The notes under the pieces: generated by a model | What the model was told of the DNA's origin: nothing | Databases searched by the model: none | The model's input: the letters and a program-made list of their open reading frames with translations, nothing else | Program-made: the position numbers and the translations under genes | Assembly: GCA_009746045.1 (NCBI GenBank) | Contig: RPFO01000038.1 | Span: forward strand, 363,759-425,258 | DNA: 61,500 bases | Reading direction: 5' to 3' | From: Mesostigma viride | Taxonomy: Eukaryota > Streptophyta > Mesostigmatophyceae > Mesostigmatales > Mesostigmataceae | In this document: positions 21,481 to 37,173 of the stretch, one piece after another | Layout of the letters: each line of letters starts with the position of its first letter | How positions within the stretch are numbered: the stretch's first letter is position 1

Positions 21481-23071
21481 CGCTAGTAGGGCACCTAGCT
21501 CGCACCAACCAGGTAGACACCTCACGTGCCCCCCCCGCAGGACTGCGACCAGCCCAGCCTGGCCGGCACCTCCTGACGTGGGCTGGGCCCAGTGATGTTA
21601 GACGCCGCAAGGCCCGCACCTTCAAAGAACAGCTAGTAGAGGACATGCTTGGACTACATACTTACATGCGCAAGTGCTGGCGCTCTTCCGTCATCGATGC
21701 CGGTACGCTGACCACCCCCAGTGTCGCATCGGATCATCGCATGGTCACCGCAACCTTGCGCCTACGTCTTCAGGCCCCTGCGCGCCGCCGCCCCCAGCCC
21801 CGCCCTGACTGGACCTGCTTACGCCCCGTCCGTGGGCGCAGGGAGAAGTGGCCAGCAGATGAGATACGCCGCGATGCAATTGCAGGTCTGCCTTTGTGGA
21901 CGCGCAACCTTTGATGTACCTGGACGCAGATCGCGGTGTAGATCTCACGCCACCCTACGAACTGTTCATGCGATCGGTGGAGCTTGGCTCTAAGCTTCTC
22001 CCCGAGCAACCCCGCGCCCGACCAGCCCCGCTCTACCTGCGCGACGCCCGGGTGGTTGCCGCCCGGCTGGCGCTAGCGCAGGCCCGCCGCCGCGGGGAGG
22101 ACCTGTACCCGTACCAGGAACGGCTTACTCAAGCATATACTGCTGCACATGCGGAGGAGGTGGAGACACTTGCCGCCGAAATCAACGGGCTGACATCCCA
22201 GGCACCCCCAGTGAACGCCTTGAGATTTGGTTCAGCTCCCAGGCCAAACTCTCAGGGGCCCCTGGCCCGCCCCCCGGCCGCTTGACCCCGCTGCAGCTGC
22301 ACGCCCTGCGGCCAGCCGAGGCGGCCCCATCGAGCCCCCGCAGGCGCCCACCAGCGAGACGGACTACCTGGTCCCACCGCTCTCCGGCCCCCTGGTGGAC
22401 GGCCCCCACGACGAGTGGACTCCCCAGGAATGGGCTGCTGCCATCTCCACCCTCCGCAATGATGCTGCCATGGGAGTGGACAATATTTCACCGGATGCCT
22501 GAGCTTGAGCCCTTCCTCCGGGGTGTTTGCAACCGGATTCTACGAGATGGCCTCCCCCCGCCGACGTATTGGAAGACCGCTGTCCGGGTCATGCTCTCCA
22601 AGGGCAAGGGGTCCGCCGCGGATAGTACCGGCAACTACCGCGGCGTATGCCTCCGGCCAAAGCTGCGTGCTGAAAGTCTTCATGCGTCTCCTGCTGAACC
22701 GCATGCGCGCCAGCCTCGATCCCCACCTATGTGAGTCCCAGATGGGCTTCCGTGTTGGTCGCAATTGTGTTATGGTCACTATTACCGCGCGCCGCCTGAT
22801 CGAGGAAGTGGGCCGCCTGGCCCCCGGCCTCTTGCCATCGCTATTGATCTTCGTGGATTACACCAAGGCATTCGATACGGTTATATGGGACGCCCTGAGG
22901 GTGGTCCTTCACCTGTTCCGTGTTCCATCGTACATCGTTGAGATCATCCGCCAGTTCTATGAAGGGTCCCAAGCCCAGGTCCGTACCGCCGACGGCGTCA
23001 CTCCGGCGTTCCCCCTGCACACCGGGGTGTGGCAGGGCTGTGTGCTCTCCCCATTATCTATTCGTCATTAT

Positions 23072-24249
23072 TGAATTGAATTGAATTGAATTGTAACATA
23101 ACTCCGTTGGGAGTATATGTAGCACATAGCCCAGAGAACTGAAGGGGCATATGGCCTATCATACATTCTAGGCTACTTCATGCAAGGGTGGGAATGTAAG
23201 CTACCCCTGCTCTAGGTGCGCCAGGGCACCTGCACCCTCATGGTCTATCACGCTATGCCCGGGTAAGGGGGGAGCATGCCTGTGAGGGAGGAAGATCATC
23301 ATGGCTATACAAGAGCTAGGACATGGCTTCTCGACAGAGAGCATCTCTCTGCATGGCATAGCATGGCTCAATTCTTAATGCAACATCCATGGGGGTCCCG
23401 TTATAGGCAGGGCTTGGCTAAATTCTGTAGACAACATCCATGGGGGCCATTATGGGCGCACATGCGCGTGGGCCACATGCTAGGCTAAGCCTGACTAATC
23501 TACACGACTGGTATGAATTCCCTAGTCTGGGGTGGCAGGAGGGGGCTGCCAGGGCTTGTGGTCAACGTGGATGACCGCCCCCCTCCAGTATACCGGCTTC
23601 CCCCCTGCGCTGTGCCGGAGCTGAAGGTAGGTCGGCCATAGCTCGCGCCGCCGCTGTTGCTGGGCCAGGGTCAAGTCGTCGTCCAGCGTGAAGCGAGTCC
23701 TCGAGAGCTTCTTGCGGCATTTAAGGAACGACAGCTTGTCCGCCATGTACTTAAAGGTGAGGAGCACGGGTGCCGGGCCAGCCTTCCCCCGCGCGCGGGG
23801 GAGGCGGACAGCCGACATGTCCAGCTCACCAGCTAGTGAGTAGCATGGGGGCAAGAATGTCGCGCTTAAATGCCTCAAGAAGGCTCGTGGAGGTCTCACC
23901 TGCCGGCTGGTCGAAGTGCTTGACGATGACATTGTGGCTGCGCCGGGCGATGTCGGTTTCCTCGCGAAGGTCGAGGGCTTGTTGCTTTAGTTGTGCCGAG
24001 ATGGTGGAGGTGGTGGAGGTGGTGTGCTGCTTAAGCAAGTCCGCCCAGGTGGAGGGAACATCACTGGCCGGGCCAGCAGCTGGTGCCGGCTGGGCAGCGA
24101 TTGCCTGCACCGCTTGGGCGGTGAGGCCGGCGGTGTCATGCAAGCTCTCAAGGGCGGTGGCGGTGGCTTGAAGGCGTTGGTCGAGGTCGAGGAGCTGGGC
24201 TTTGATGTCGGCAGTGAAGGCGGAAACGGCGGAGGTGGACTATATTCAC
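23072..24249 (-). mobile_element. ORF1-only LINE derivative inserted in LINE copy 1
   Basis: Minus-strand frames from 24143 to 23522 (one frameshift near 23850) encode an L1-type ORF1 protein: a Thr/Ser-Gln-rich coiled-coil region (TSTISAQLKQQALDLREE), then PAPVLLTFKYMADKLSFLKC and LDDDLTLAQQQRRRELWPTY, which resemble the RRM/C-terminal domain of L1 ORF1p, ending at 23522. No ORF2 follows. Instead a 3' UTR leads to the shared LINE 3' hairpin (23101-23114) and an (AATTC)n tail (23072-23095). The target duplication is TTCGTCATTAT (23061-23071) against TTCATCATTAT (24250-24260). It is a parasite comparable to mammalian HAL1 elements. Confidence 0.75.
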
Positions 24250-25002
24250 TTCATCATTATGGTGGACTATATTATGCGGCGTGCACAAGCCCGCTTCGCC
24301 CGGGTGGAGGGGCGCCCGCCGGGGATCGAGATCACGGAGTACGCCAGCAGTACGGCGGGGTTGACCCACCCTACCGCCTGAGCGATCTGATCTACGCTGA
24401 TGACACGACACTCGTGGAAACCCCAGAGTCAGCCCAACTGTGGCTAGACAGCTTATCACTGGAAGCGCGGGCGGTGGGGCTTATGATCAGCAAGAAAACG
24501 GAGGTCATGGCCATCGGCTTCCCTGGGATCGATAGCCCCACCCACCCTCCTCTTGCTGGACGGCAGCCCCGTCCCCCCGGCGACTCGCTTCAAGCTCCTT
24601 GGCAGCTGGCTTCCCTCCACTGCCGACGACATCACTGACACCCGCATTGGCCAGGCCTGGGCGGCCCTCCGCCGCCTCGACAGGTTCTGGACCTGTCGCT
24701 ACCTGAGTGAGCGACGCAAGCGCATTCTGTTCAAGGCCCTTGTCCTCAGCATCCTCCTTTATGGCTGCGAGGCGTGGACCCTGGACCATGCGCTGAGCCA
24801 GCAGCTTGACGGCACCGTCACTCGAATGCTCCGTCATATCCTCGGCGTCTGCTACCAAGAACGCCGCACCCGGGCCGAGCTCTACTGCGAGCTCCCTCTT
24901 GTCACCCATACCATCCGACACCGCCGCCTCCTCTTTGCCGGCCATCTTGCCCGCACAGCTAGACCAGGTGAATACCGATGTGGGCCCTGCCGGGGGGCTT
25001 AA

Positions 25003-28000
25003 CCCGTGTTTTTTTAATTAGAACGCGATATATCGCGTTGTAAGCTTTTTTTAGAACGCGTATCTATAGCACCTAAGGAAAATTTTTTTTCATGGTCATG
25101 TATATACTTTCCTGAAAGCCCATAAATCAAAGGATTTTTTGAGCTACTCAGACCTACAAAATGCTTATTCATTAGAGAGATACACTGGTTTGAATACAGG
25201 GGGGTCTGACCATGACCGCGATTTCTTGACCCTAGGTCACAAGTCATGTGCTTATTCACAAATGGTTCATGAAAAAAATCTGGCTTCTTGCACGAGCTAT
25301 GGGCAACATATGCAGGCTCTGTGAAACAAAACTCAGGCCCATTGGGCCACTGGAGCTATTTTTCATTAGCATCACAATTACAACGCAGTACAACGCAGTG
25401 GGAAACATGAGAGCCCTTGACAACATTACGCAACGACCCGAGCCCCATAAACGGGGCCATAGTGAGCTTGGAGGGTCAAAACGTTGAACATAGGCGTTGT
25501 ATAAGTTATACAACATCAAACATGCATCAAACATCATGACTGGATGACCTAATATGACTGAATCAGGCAGCCATAGCCAAAGCATCATCCACTCTCACAA
25601 CGTGTTGAGCACATGCCTCGTGGGAATGGAGGTGCTGGGTTTTCATTCCATAACGCGTGCAATACTGAAAGAAAGAGGCACGTGTAATGCAAGGCTTGGA
25701 TAGGTTGAGTGATCCATGAGCTGGCGTTCTGCAACCGTGTCCTGCTCTCTGACGAGCCTCCGCCTGCTGAGTGGCAGACGGCCATCCGCGTCATGCTGTA
25801 CAAGAAGGGCTCTGCTGCTGACCCCGGTAACTACCGGGGTGTCTGCCTCCAGAGCGCCGCGCTGAAGGTCTTCATGCGCATGATGCTGCACAGGCTCCGC
25901 GCCGCGCTGGACCCACACCTGGGTGAGTCTCAGATGGGTTTCCGTCGTGGTCGTAACACTGTCATGGCTGTGTTTGTCGCGCGCCGGTTGATGGAGGAGG
26001 TGCGTCGACTTCCCCCTGACAGTTTGCCGCTGGTCTTCATTTTTGTTGACTATATCAAGGCCTTTGACACGGTTCTCTGGGAGGCTCTTTGGGCCATCCT
26101 AGCTCTGGATCGGGTACCACCTGCGTTTATTGCTGCCATTCGCCGTCTGTATGAGGGTTCACAGGCAGTAGTGCGGACTGCGGAGGGCACCACTCCACCA
26201 TTCCCCCTTCACCACGGGGTGTGGCAAGGTTGTGTCCTGTCCCCATACCTGTTCATTATTGTCGTGGATCACGTCATGCGCCAGGCACGTGCGCGCTTTA
26301 CTGCTCTTAAGGGGTTCGAGCCAGGCTTGGACATCCTTAACGTGAAAGAGCACGGCGGGGTTAGACCTGGTTACCGCCTTGCCGACCTGATTTATGCGGA
26401 TGATACCACCCTCATCGAGCGACCCGAGCACATTCAGACCTGGCTGGACTGCCTGGGCCTGGAGGCGCGGGCGGTGGGGCTGGAGATTAGTGTCAAAACT
26501 GAGGCGATGGTGATAGGCGCATCCAGTAAACCACCGCTGCCGCGCCTGCTCGACGGGACGGAGGTCCCGTTCCGCGACCGCTTCAAGCTGCTGGGGAGCT
26601 GGCTTCCTGACACCGCCGACGATGTGGACACCCGCATCGGCCTTGCCTGGGCCAAGCTCCGTTCGCTCACACCCTACTGGCGCTCGAAGGGCCTTAACGG
26701 GCACCGCAAGCGCATGCTCTTCAAGGTCCTCGTCCTCACGGTGCTCACGTATGGCGCCGAGGCGTGGACCCTCCCCCCCAAGCTGGCAGCTCGGCTCGAC
26801 GGCACAGTTTACAGGATGCTCCGGCAGGTCCTTAATGTAGGTTTTTCCGAGCGTCCGTCATCAGAGTCTCTGTATCATGGCATGCCTCGTGTTTCGGACG
26901 AGATTAGACAGCGTAGGATAGCATTTGTAGGACACCTTGCACGCACCAGCCAGGTCGACACCACCCTTGGTCTGGCCGGCCCCCAGCGGCTTGGACAGCC
27001 AGGGCGGCACATTCTGACCTGGCCTGGCCCCAAGGACATTCCCAAAAGGGTAGGGAAACCTGTCACCAACTACGTTCAGATGCTGCTGGACGACCTCGTG
27101 GTCCCAGCCCAGTTTGAGCACCGCATCCACTCTCTCTCCCGTCTTTGGACTGCCATGCAGGACAAGGAGCGGTGGAAGAAGATTGTCAAGGCACACACGC
27201 CCGACCCTGTGGGCAAGCCACCTCCCCCCAAGCGGAGGAGGCGTTTTGATGAGTAGTGTAGTTAGGCTTTTCTAGATAGAGTTAGGATAGTTCGATCACG
27301 CGGCTTCCTCCACCCCATCCATCATGAAATATGTGCTACATGACCTCCCCACGGAGGCATGTTATAATTTAATTTAATTTAATTTTTTAATCCATGAGCT
27401 TACATGCAGGCAAAGATGACGCTGGAATGCATGCTAGCAAATGGTGGCAAGATGCTAACAACACATGATTATACACCATGATTATGGGCACCCAGCTGAT
27501 CTTCTTGCACAATCAACGCAGTATAAACCATCAACATCTAATCCTCACGATATATGCACGGCTTGACGACGTATACAGCACCTAAATACTGCACAACTGC
27601 AACCTGCTATGGCTGACATGCAAGCAACGTCGAGTAGGATGGCGGTCTTAGAGAGGCTGGGCAGAGGTCGGTAGAAATAAGTGGAAAACTGGCAGAAACT
27701 AGGTAGAAACACGATATACTTACGCCTGCAAGCACTATTGAGCCGGTGGCAGAGGCCATTTCCAGGAAAATACAGCATACCGTAGCAATAGCCACGGTCA
27801 CGCCTTACGCTATTTGCAGGCACCATCATGCCCAGAGCTACCCAATAAAAGTCTGCACAAATCTCGGTTTAGCCGAGAGTCCGGGCGTTCGGAATGAATA
27901 AACATGTGTTAAGAAGTCGAAACACCATGGAAATACCAAGCATGGTGCCGCAGCAGACCCGAGTCTTGACGTAATAATATGTATGCCGGTTTCCAGGGTT

Positions 28001-28421
28001 TCCGCATGAAAGTTGGGTGAGAAACTGGAAAAAACTACGTTTCCTTTGCCCCAGTACCTCAACAAACTCGTAGAAACCTAATTATCAACCTTTGAACGCA
28101 TCATCATGGTCGTGCTACCCAACAGCCACTGAAATTCGCGCGAAAACTGTCGAGATCTACCTGCCGCCATCGCCGTCGTCTTCACCTTCGTCCCGCGAAA
28201 ATGCCTGATTTCAGTGGTACATATTTGTTTGCAGCTGTCACAAAAAAAATACCAAAAATACCAGGATTTTTTCTTGAATTCTATGAGATGTTTCTGACCT
28301 ATCTTGAAAGTTTCAGACCAAAAATCGCATGTTTAATAGGTTTGCCACGTGTCAGATTACAACGCGATACATCGCGTTCTAACCCTACAACGCGATGTAT
28401 CGCGTTGTAAAAAAACACGGG
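25003..28421. mobile_element. 3.4-kb TTAA-site DNA element with palindromic subtermini, inserted in LINE copy 1
   Basis: Termini CCCGTGTTTTTTT and AAAAAAACACGGG are inverted repeats, each bounded by TTAA (24999-25002 and 28422-28425). Just inside the left end is the perfect 18-bp palindrome AACGCGATATATCGCGTT (25022-25039); the right end has two related palindromes (about 28360-28377 and 28389-28406). A CCC start with a TTAA duplication is the piggyBac signature. No transposase is visible; the only long frame inside belongs to the LINE at 25723-27389. The first 310 bp are repeated at 45918-46223. Confidence 0.8.
25723..27389 (+). CDS. LINE copy 2: open reverse transcriptase C-terminal part, 5'-truncated
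   Basis: The frame runs without interruption to the stop at 27254-27256, about 511 residues from 25723. Motifs in order: NYRGVCLQSAALKVFMRMML, SQMGFRRGRN, FIFVDYIKAFDTV (catalytic Asp), HHGVWQGCVLSPYLFIIV, LADLIYADDTTLIE (catalytic DD), RFKLLGSWLPDTADD, TYGAEAWTL, RRIAFVGHLART and a basic C terminus KRRRRFDE. There is no endonuclease, because the copy is 5'-truncated. It is flanked by the 11-bp duplication ATCCATGAGCT (25712-25722 and 27390-27400). The 3' UTR has the hairpin CCTCCCCACGGAGG (27344-27357) and an (AATTT) tail. The undamaged frame suggests it is the youngest insertion in the nest. Without a 5' end or promoter it is not expected to move by itself. Confidence 0.9.
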
Positions 28422-28991
28422 TTAAGACGGGCCAACCAGGTAGACACCTCCTCCTATGGCAGGGTCCCCTTGTCCCATCGCAACCCACTGGCAAACTTGC
28501 GTGCGCCGTGCACCGGCGCGGCGCGACCCGGACCTATGTGACACAACTGCTTGAAGATGCAGGGCTTCTGGGACTATCCGTACTCCGCGCCCGCATGATT
28601 GACAAGGAGAAATGGGCTGCCATCTGCGATAAGCACCTTCCCGAGGGGTATGCTCCTGTTTTCTCCCCACGGGCGCCCCGCCGCCCGTTGCTAGCCAGGG
28701 TAGAAGTCCGCAGGTGGAGGTTATTGGTCCTGAGGATGATAGCCGCTACAGTACCGCCTCGTCTGCCATTACAGTAGAGGACAGCTCGGATGAGGATTAC
28801 ATCCCCATCTAGTGCTTAACGGTTGGGGGATGATGCAGACGATCTTTGTTTAAACTTTTGTGTCATTATTTTTCGAATGAGATTAGCATAGTACTCCGTG
28901 GCATGCCTTTGCGCATGACACGCAAGTACTTACTTACTTACTTAGGACTACCCTAGCAGGAACTAGCCCAGAATATATTCAAAGCCATATG

Positions 28992-29006
28992 TCTAATTAA
29001 TTAATT
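28992..29006. mobile_element. 15-bp tail-only LINE insertion
   Basis: The 20-bp word AATATATTCAAAGCCATATG occurs at 28972-28991 and again, identical, at 29007-29026. Between them is only TCTAATTAATTAATT. This is best explained as a retrotransposition event that copied just the AT-rich tail and left a 20-bp target duplication. Confidence 0.6.
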
Positions 29007-29098
29007 AATATATTCAAAGCCATATGCCCCTTCTCATGCAGGGATATGTGCTACATACACTCCCGACGGAGTTATCTTCTTATAATCAATTAATTAAT

Positions 29099-30311
29099 TT
29101 ATCGTTCAGAGCACGACCTAGAATGGGTTTAGCTGCGATCACAAACTCTAGGGATCAGCTACCTAGGGTGCTTGTTCATAGCGGCCAGGAGTGTCCAGTT
29201 GCAAGCGCATTTATAATTGCTGCGGTGGCTTTCTTTCCATTTACAAAGATCGAATGATACCCTCAGTAGACATTATCAAAGAGACAACCAGCGCAGGCCA
29301 GAAATCGGGAGAATCCGGACCATGGTAGCTCGAGCCTGCCGTTATCTTTTCCACTAACATTATAGTTGTCTCAGTGAATAAGGAATAGCACGCAAGGAAT
29401 CACAGTCAATGCAGCGCTTCCACCGACATAGGTCATGTCAGTAGCCGGTACGTCACGTACGTTAGCCATGCCATGCTTCCAAACATCCAAGCATTAAAAG
29501 CTGCACAGTCCAGATACAAATATCGTATCAAGTTTGAAAAGGGCGGAGTGAGCCAACATCGTGCAGAGGCTGGATATCAAGGAGACAACCAGCGCGCAGG
29601 CCCAACATCTGGAAAATCCGGACCGTGGAGGCCGGATATAGCTAGATCGACATGGATGTGGGACAACCAGTCCTGGCCGGTGCGGGTCTGTGGCAGCAAT
29701 GGCCATGGGCCGGGCAACAAATGAAAATCCTGAGAAATTCCCTTTTATCATCCATCTCAGTCTCAGCGTTGGAGTGTCCCGTGGATGCATGCTCCATGTA
29801 TTCAGTGGCAATTCGCAACCCTCACCGAGATTGTTGCTTGCCCAGGTCGGTTGCTTGTGGTGCGTGGACGTCAACCTCGGCGGCAGAAGGTACACTTAAA
29901 TTGTCGAGGTACTCTTATATGTTTGTACACCTCGCCATGAAGGCACACACAACTTGGCAAAATCATTTGAATCTCCTCGCAGCATGTGCGATGCTGTTGG
30001 CTTTCAACATGGCCATAGGTGGGCGGCTGGATTGGCTCATCGCCATTCCGAGCTCCATGGACATCTCTACCACGTACATCAGCCCTGCAGGGAAGCAGCA
30101 GCGGACCGGTGTAAATATTTCGCAGGAAGCCACGAGCAACCGTGTTACTCCCATTAGCGATACACGGCAAAGATTTGCAGCTAAGAAAAGCATAAGATAT
30201 TGTGGACGCGGCCCCTGTACATATCCCCTCAATGCACAACAGGGAGGCACATAGCGTGCATGCAACAGCAAATCCGCAAATCCACAATGCACAACATCAC
30301 TTTGTTGACTT
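29099..30311. other. Intergenic, no gene recognised
   Basis: Contains two related segments (29268-29330 and 29570-29640) sharing GAGACAACCAGCGC and ATCCGGACC. The open frames on either strand here have no recognised domain. A last exon of the ACT-domain gene, if there is one, should lie here or further left, but I could not find it. Confidence 0.45.
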
Positions 30312-30358
30312 CTAATGCCGACAGAAAACTAAGACACCTACAGGCCACAAATGCCTAC

Positions 30359-34525
<4,167 letters not shown>

Positions 34526-37173
34526 GTCTGTAACACATATTGCTACAAGAAATTATCGTTTGAATCAAATGTCTCTCAATCGTGTGCACTGTTTGACGGG
34601 ATGCAGATCGTACGCATGAGATCTATCTCCCACCAAACGTAATCAGTAGCTAAAAAGAATTAGGCTACGACTGTCGCAAATATGTTATCAGTACCAAGAG
34701 CAAGCCTATGGTCGTTAGAGATGCCAATTCCGGTTTACTTGTCCCGGTTACTGGCAGCGATCGGAGTAAATATTTCATATTAATGCAATTGACGAGCAAC
34801 GGCACGCTGGTCTGTTACCTATGACCAGGCGCTCCACGGAAATACACAACAGCAGAAGCACGCAACGCCGCTGTGCACCAATCCTAGTATGAGAATCCGA
34901 TCTTCTGCGACTCGTCGTGCAGCTAACATGCAAAAGGCGCGACCCCTTCTCAACCACGAAGTCTAGAATTCTAATGTCCGAAGTCTAAAAAAATAGCCCG
35001 ATTCGCCCTACCAGAGATGACAACAGCTGACCGACCTTCAAATCCGTTAAGTTGGGGCGCTTGAACGAAAGTGTCCTGGAAGGGTTTATGCCCAAAGGCG
35101 CCGAATGCAGAGCTGGTGCAGCAACGTTTGGCACACAGAGAAGCCGTGGAAGGTTCAGCGTCGAACAAGCAGCTAACCTGAACGCCATTCTAAAACCAAG
35201 TTTGACCTTGTTTACGTCAAATAAATCTTCTCTGTCTCTGTCTCGATTATATTCAGTAGGCCAGTAAGAAACGTGGGCACAATCGGAGATGACGCAATCA
35301 ATAATGCCTCCTGATATCGGCCATAGCTCGAAGGATGCACGTTAGCGGACACTCTAGTGGAAACCGGAAATGTGGACACCCGGGTGACCGGACGCGAGCA
35401 CAAAATGACGGTTCGAGGTGGCGACCAACGGGCATGGCACGCGGTTGGAAACGTGGCATGCAGTCAGTGTGGGAGAGGAAGAGATTTGCAGGAAAAAGCT
35501 GTAAAAAGCGTGAGGACAGGGTCAGCCTTCGACTGATGACAGTACGGACTCCCAAGTGCCAGCTGTCGCGGCCTTGGCATGCTCTGCCCACGATCTGGCG
35601 GGAAACAAAAAAAACTACCGGGAACCGAACTACCGCTGTACCGCACTTGACCTTGCGGTCCTTGCCTGCCGTTCGGCCTACAGTGTGTACGCAAATGGCC
35701 TTACAGCCCTCGGCCAAGATAGAAATCTCTGCCGCTGAATGCTGATCGCGGCGTGGGAACCAACAACAACAACAACAACAACGCAAGGGCTTATGCGTCG
35801 ATGGAGAGGAGCCATGGCCCTGACCATGGATGAACAACACTTGGTTCATAACACAGCGCGGGCCAGCTCGGGCCCATTTTTAGAATGCGCACTACTACAC
35901 ACAGAATGTCGGAAATAAAGTCATGATGTGTAGTACTAGTGTATTGTTTAACTTCCATCATCATGGAGGAGGCATCGCATTAGGTTCCGCCCACAATTTA
36001 GCAACCACTTGGTTGTTCTTGTTGCTGTTATTTTTCAATATTATGATAGGGCAAGCTTTATGATTATAAGGTATCTCGATAATAACGACGTGAGACAGGT
36101 GAAATGCCACGAATTTCCCAGAAATTTATAGGTTACCTTGTCTGCTGCGCTGGAGTTATAAACGGAAGGCACGTTACTATGCTGTTTCCCGGCCTCCCAG
36201 GTTGGAGGTAGTGGTGGCGAACAGCGCAAATAACGCGAATCTGGTGTATATAGTGCCCTGCGCGAAGTAACTGTCTAGCCAGCTGCCAGCTTCTCACCGT
36301 GTCAAAGCATAGATTGACACGACTGGTAATTCGTTATAGTGCACGAGTTGACGTCCATGTTGCGAGGTCGGTGTTCACGTACCATTCCAACGGGCCCTCA
36401 AAGGCATGCCTCCGGTCCTCTTTCAGGGTCCCTGTTAACCCAAGAAAGCTGTGCGACGTCACTACCTTTTGCTGCATCATCGAGTTGGGGTCTAGAAATC
36501 TAGAGCTAGAGCCCGCGTGGGAACCTTATCATGAATGATTGTTGACAGCAGCGCGAGGGGGGCATGCAGGGATAATGTGCCTTTGCAGCACGTGCTACAA
36601 GGACATGCAACCTGTCCTTTAAATGAAGCCTGTAACGTACCAACATTTTGCACTTGCGTTGAACCTCGGCCTTTTGCGGTACTCCTAAAGTAGCATGTAT
36701 GAGAATTATCAAGGCCATAACTTCATGCACTCAGTGCATGCCTAATATGCATGCACCTCCATACATGGTTCTAGCTTTGACCTCACTAGAAATCTGTAGC
36801 GCGTGCACACCGCATTCAAATAAATATGCTATACAGCTAGCCCTCATAGCGATAGGTATACATCAGTGTAGCTTGCAAGATTAATTACCTCCATGGATAT
36901 CAATGGATATGGCCTCAAATTTACATTACTGCGTGCGACAACTATTCTTGGACACATAATTGCTTCTAGTCGATTATTAACGAACATAAAGGCCGTCATG
37001 CACATGAGGCTATCTAGCTTTGTGCTGCACCTTGCTAGTTGCTGGTACAAGACCGTTACTCTACCCATTACATGCAGTAGTGGACAGCTCGGATTAGCTA
37101 GGATTATATCCCCATTTAGTACTCGCCAAACACGCGCTCCGGCCCGTTGGGGAGTCATGGATCTATAAACCCC
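34526..37173. other. Intergenic, no gene recognised
   Basis: Upstream of the ACT gene. Contains a (CAA)n tract at 35762-35780 beside GCGGCGTGGGAACC, a pairing also seen at 16298-16341, and a LINE-type 3' hairpin remnant on the minus strand (CCCGTTGGGGAGT at about 37143-37155). Open frames on both strands look like noise. Confidence 0.5.

Larger units (their letters stand above)
21658..28943 (+). mobile_element. LINE copy 1, 5'-truncated and interrupted (degenerate ORF2)
   Basis: Pieces are 21658-23072, 24250-25002 and 28426-28943. The order of domains is the end of an APE-type endonuclease (SDHRMVTATL), a linker, then the reverse transcriptase: VCNRILRDGLPPP, ESQMGFRVGRN, LLIFVDYTKAFDTV, TGVWQGCVLSP, then after the first insertion FIIMVDYIMRRAQARF, LSDLIYADDTTLVE, RFKLLGSWLPSTADD, ILFKALVLSILLYGCEAWTL and RRLLFAGHLART. 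After the TTAA element come GQPGRHLLLWQGPL and MIDKEKWAAICDKHLPEG. Several frameshifts and stops (about 21912, 22283, 22500, 22650, 24370, 24545) mark it as dead. It ends in a tail of ACTT repeats (about 28926-28943). Confidence 0.85.
21484..29098 (+). mobile_element. LINE 3' fragment (copy 3), split by later insertions
   Basis: The left piece (21484-21657) encodes GHLARTNQVDTS, then PGRHLLTWAGPSD and EQLVEDMLGL, the end of LINE ORF2. It resumes after the inserted LINE copy 1 at about 28944 with a short remnant and a 3' UTR (CCATATGCCCCTTCTC, GGGATATGTGCTACATA, hairpin at 29059-29072) and an (AATT) tail at about 29083-29098. The junction word GGACTAC occurs at 21651-21657 and again at 28944-28950, consistent with a target duplication made when copy 1 landed. 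Confidence 0.6.

Noticed and set aside
35298-35849. 183-codon minus-strand frame and overlapping 136-codon plus-strand frame
   Set aside because: The minus-strand frame crosses a (CAA)n tract and the two overlap on opposite strands; no recognisable protein.
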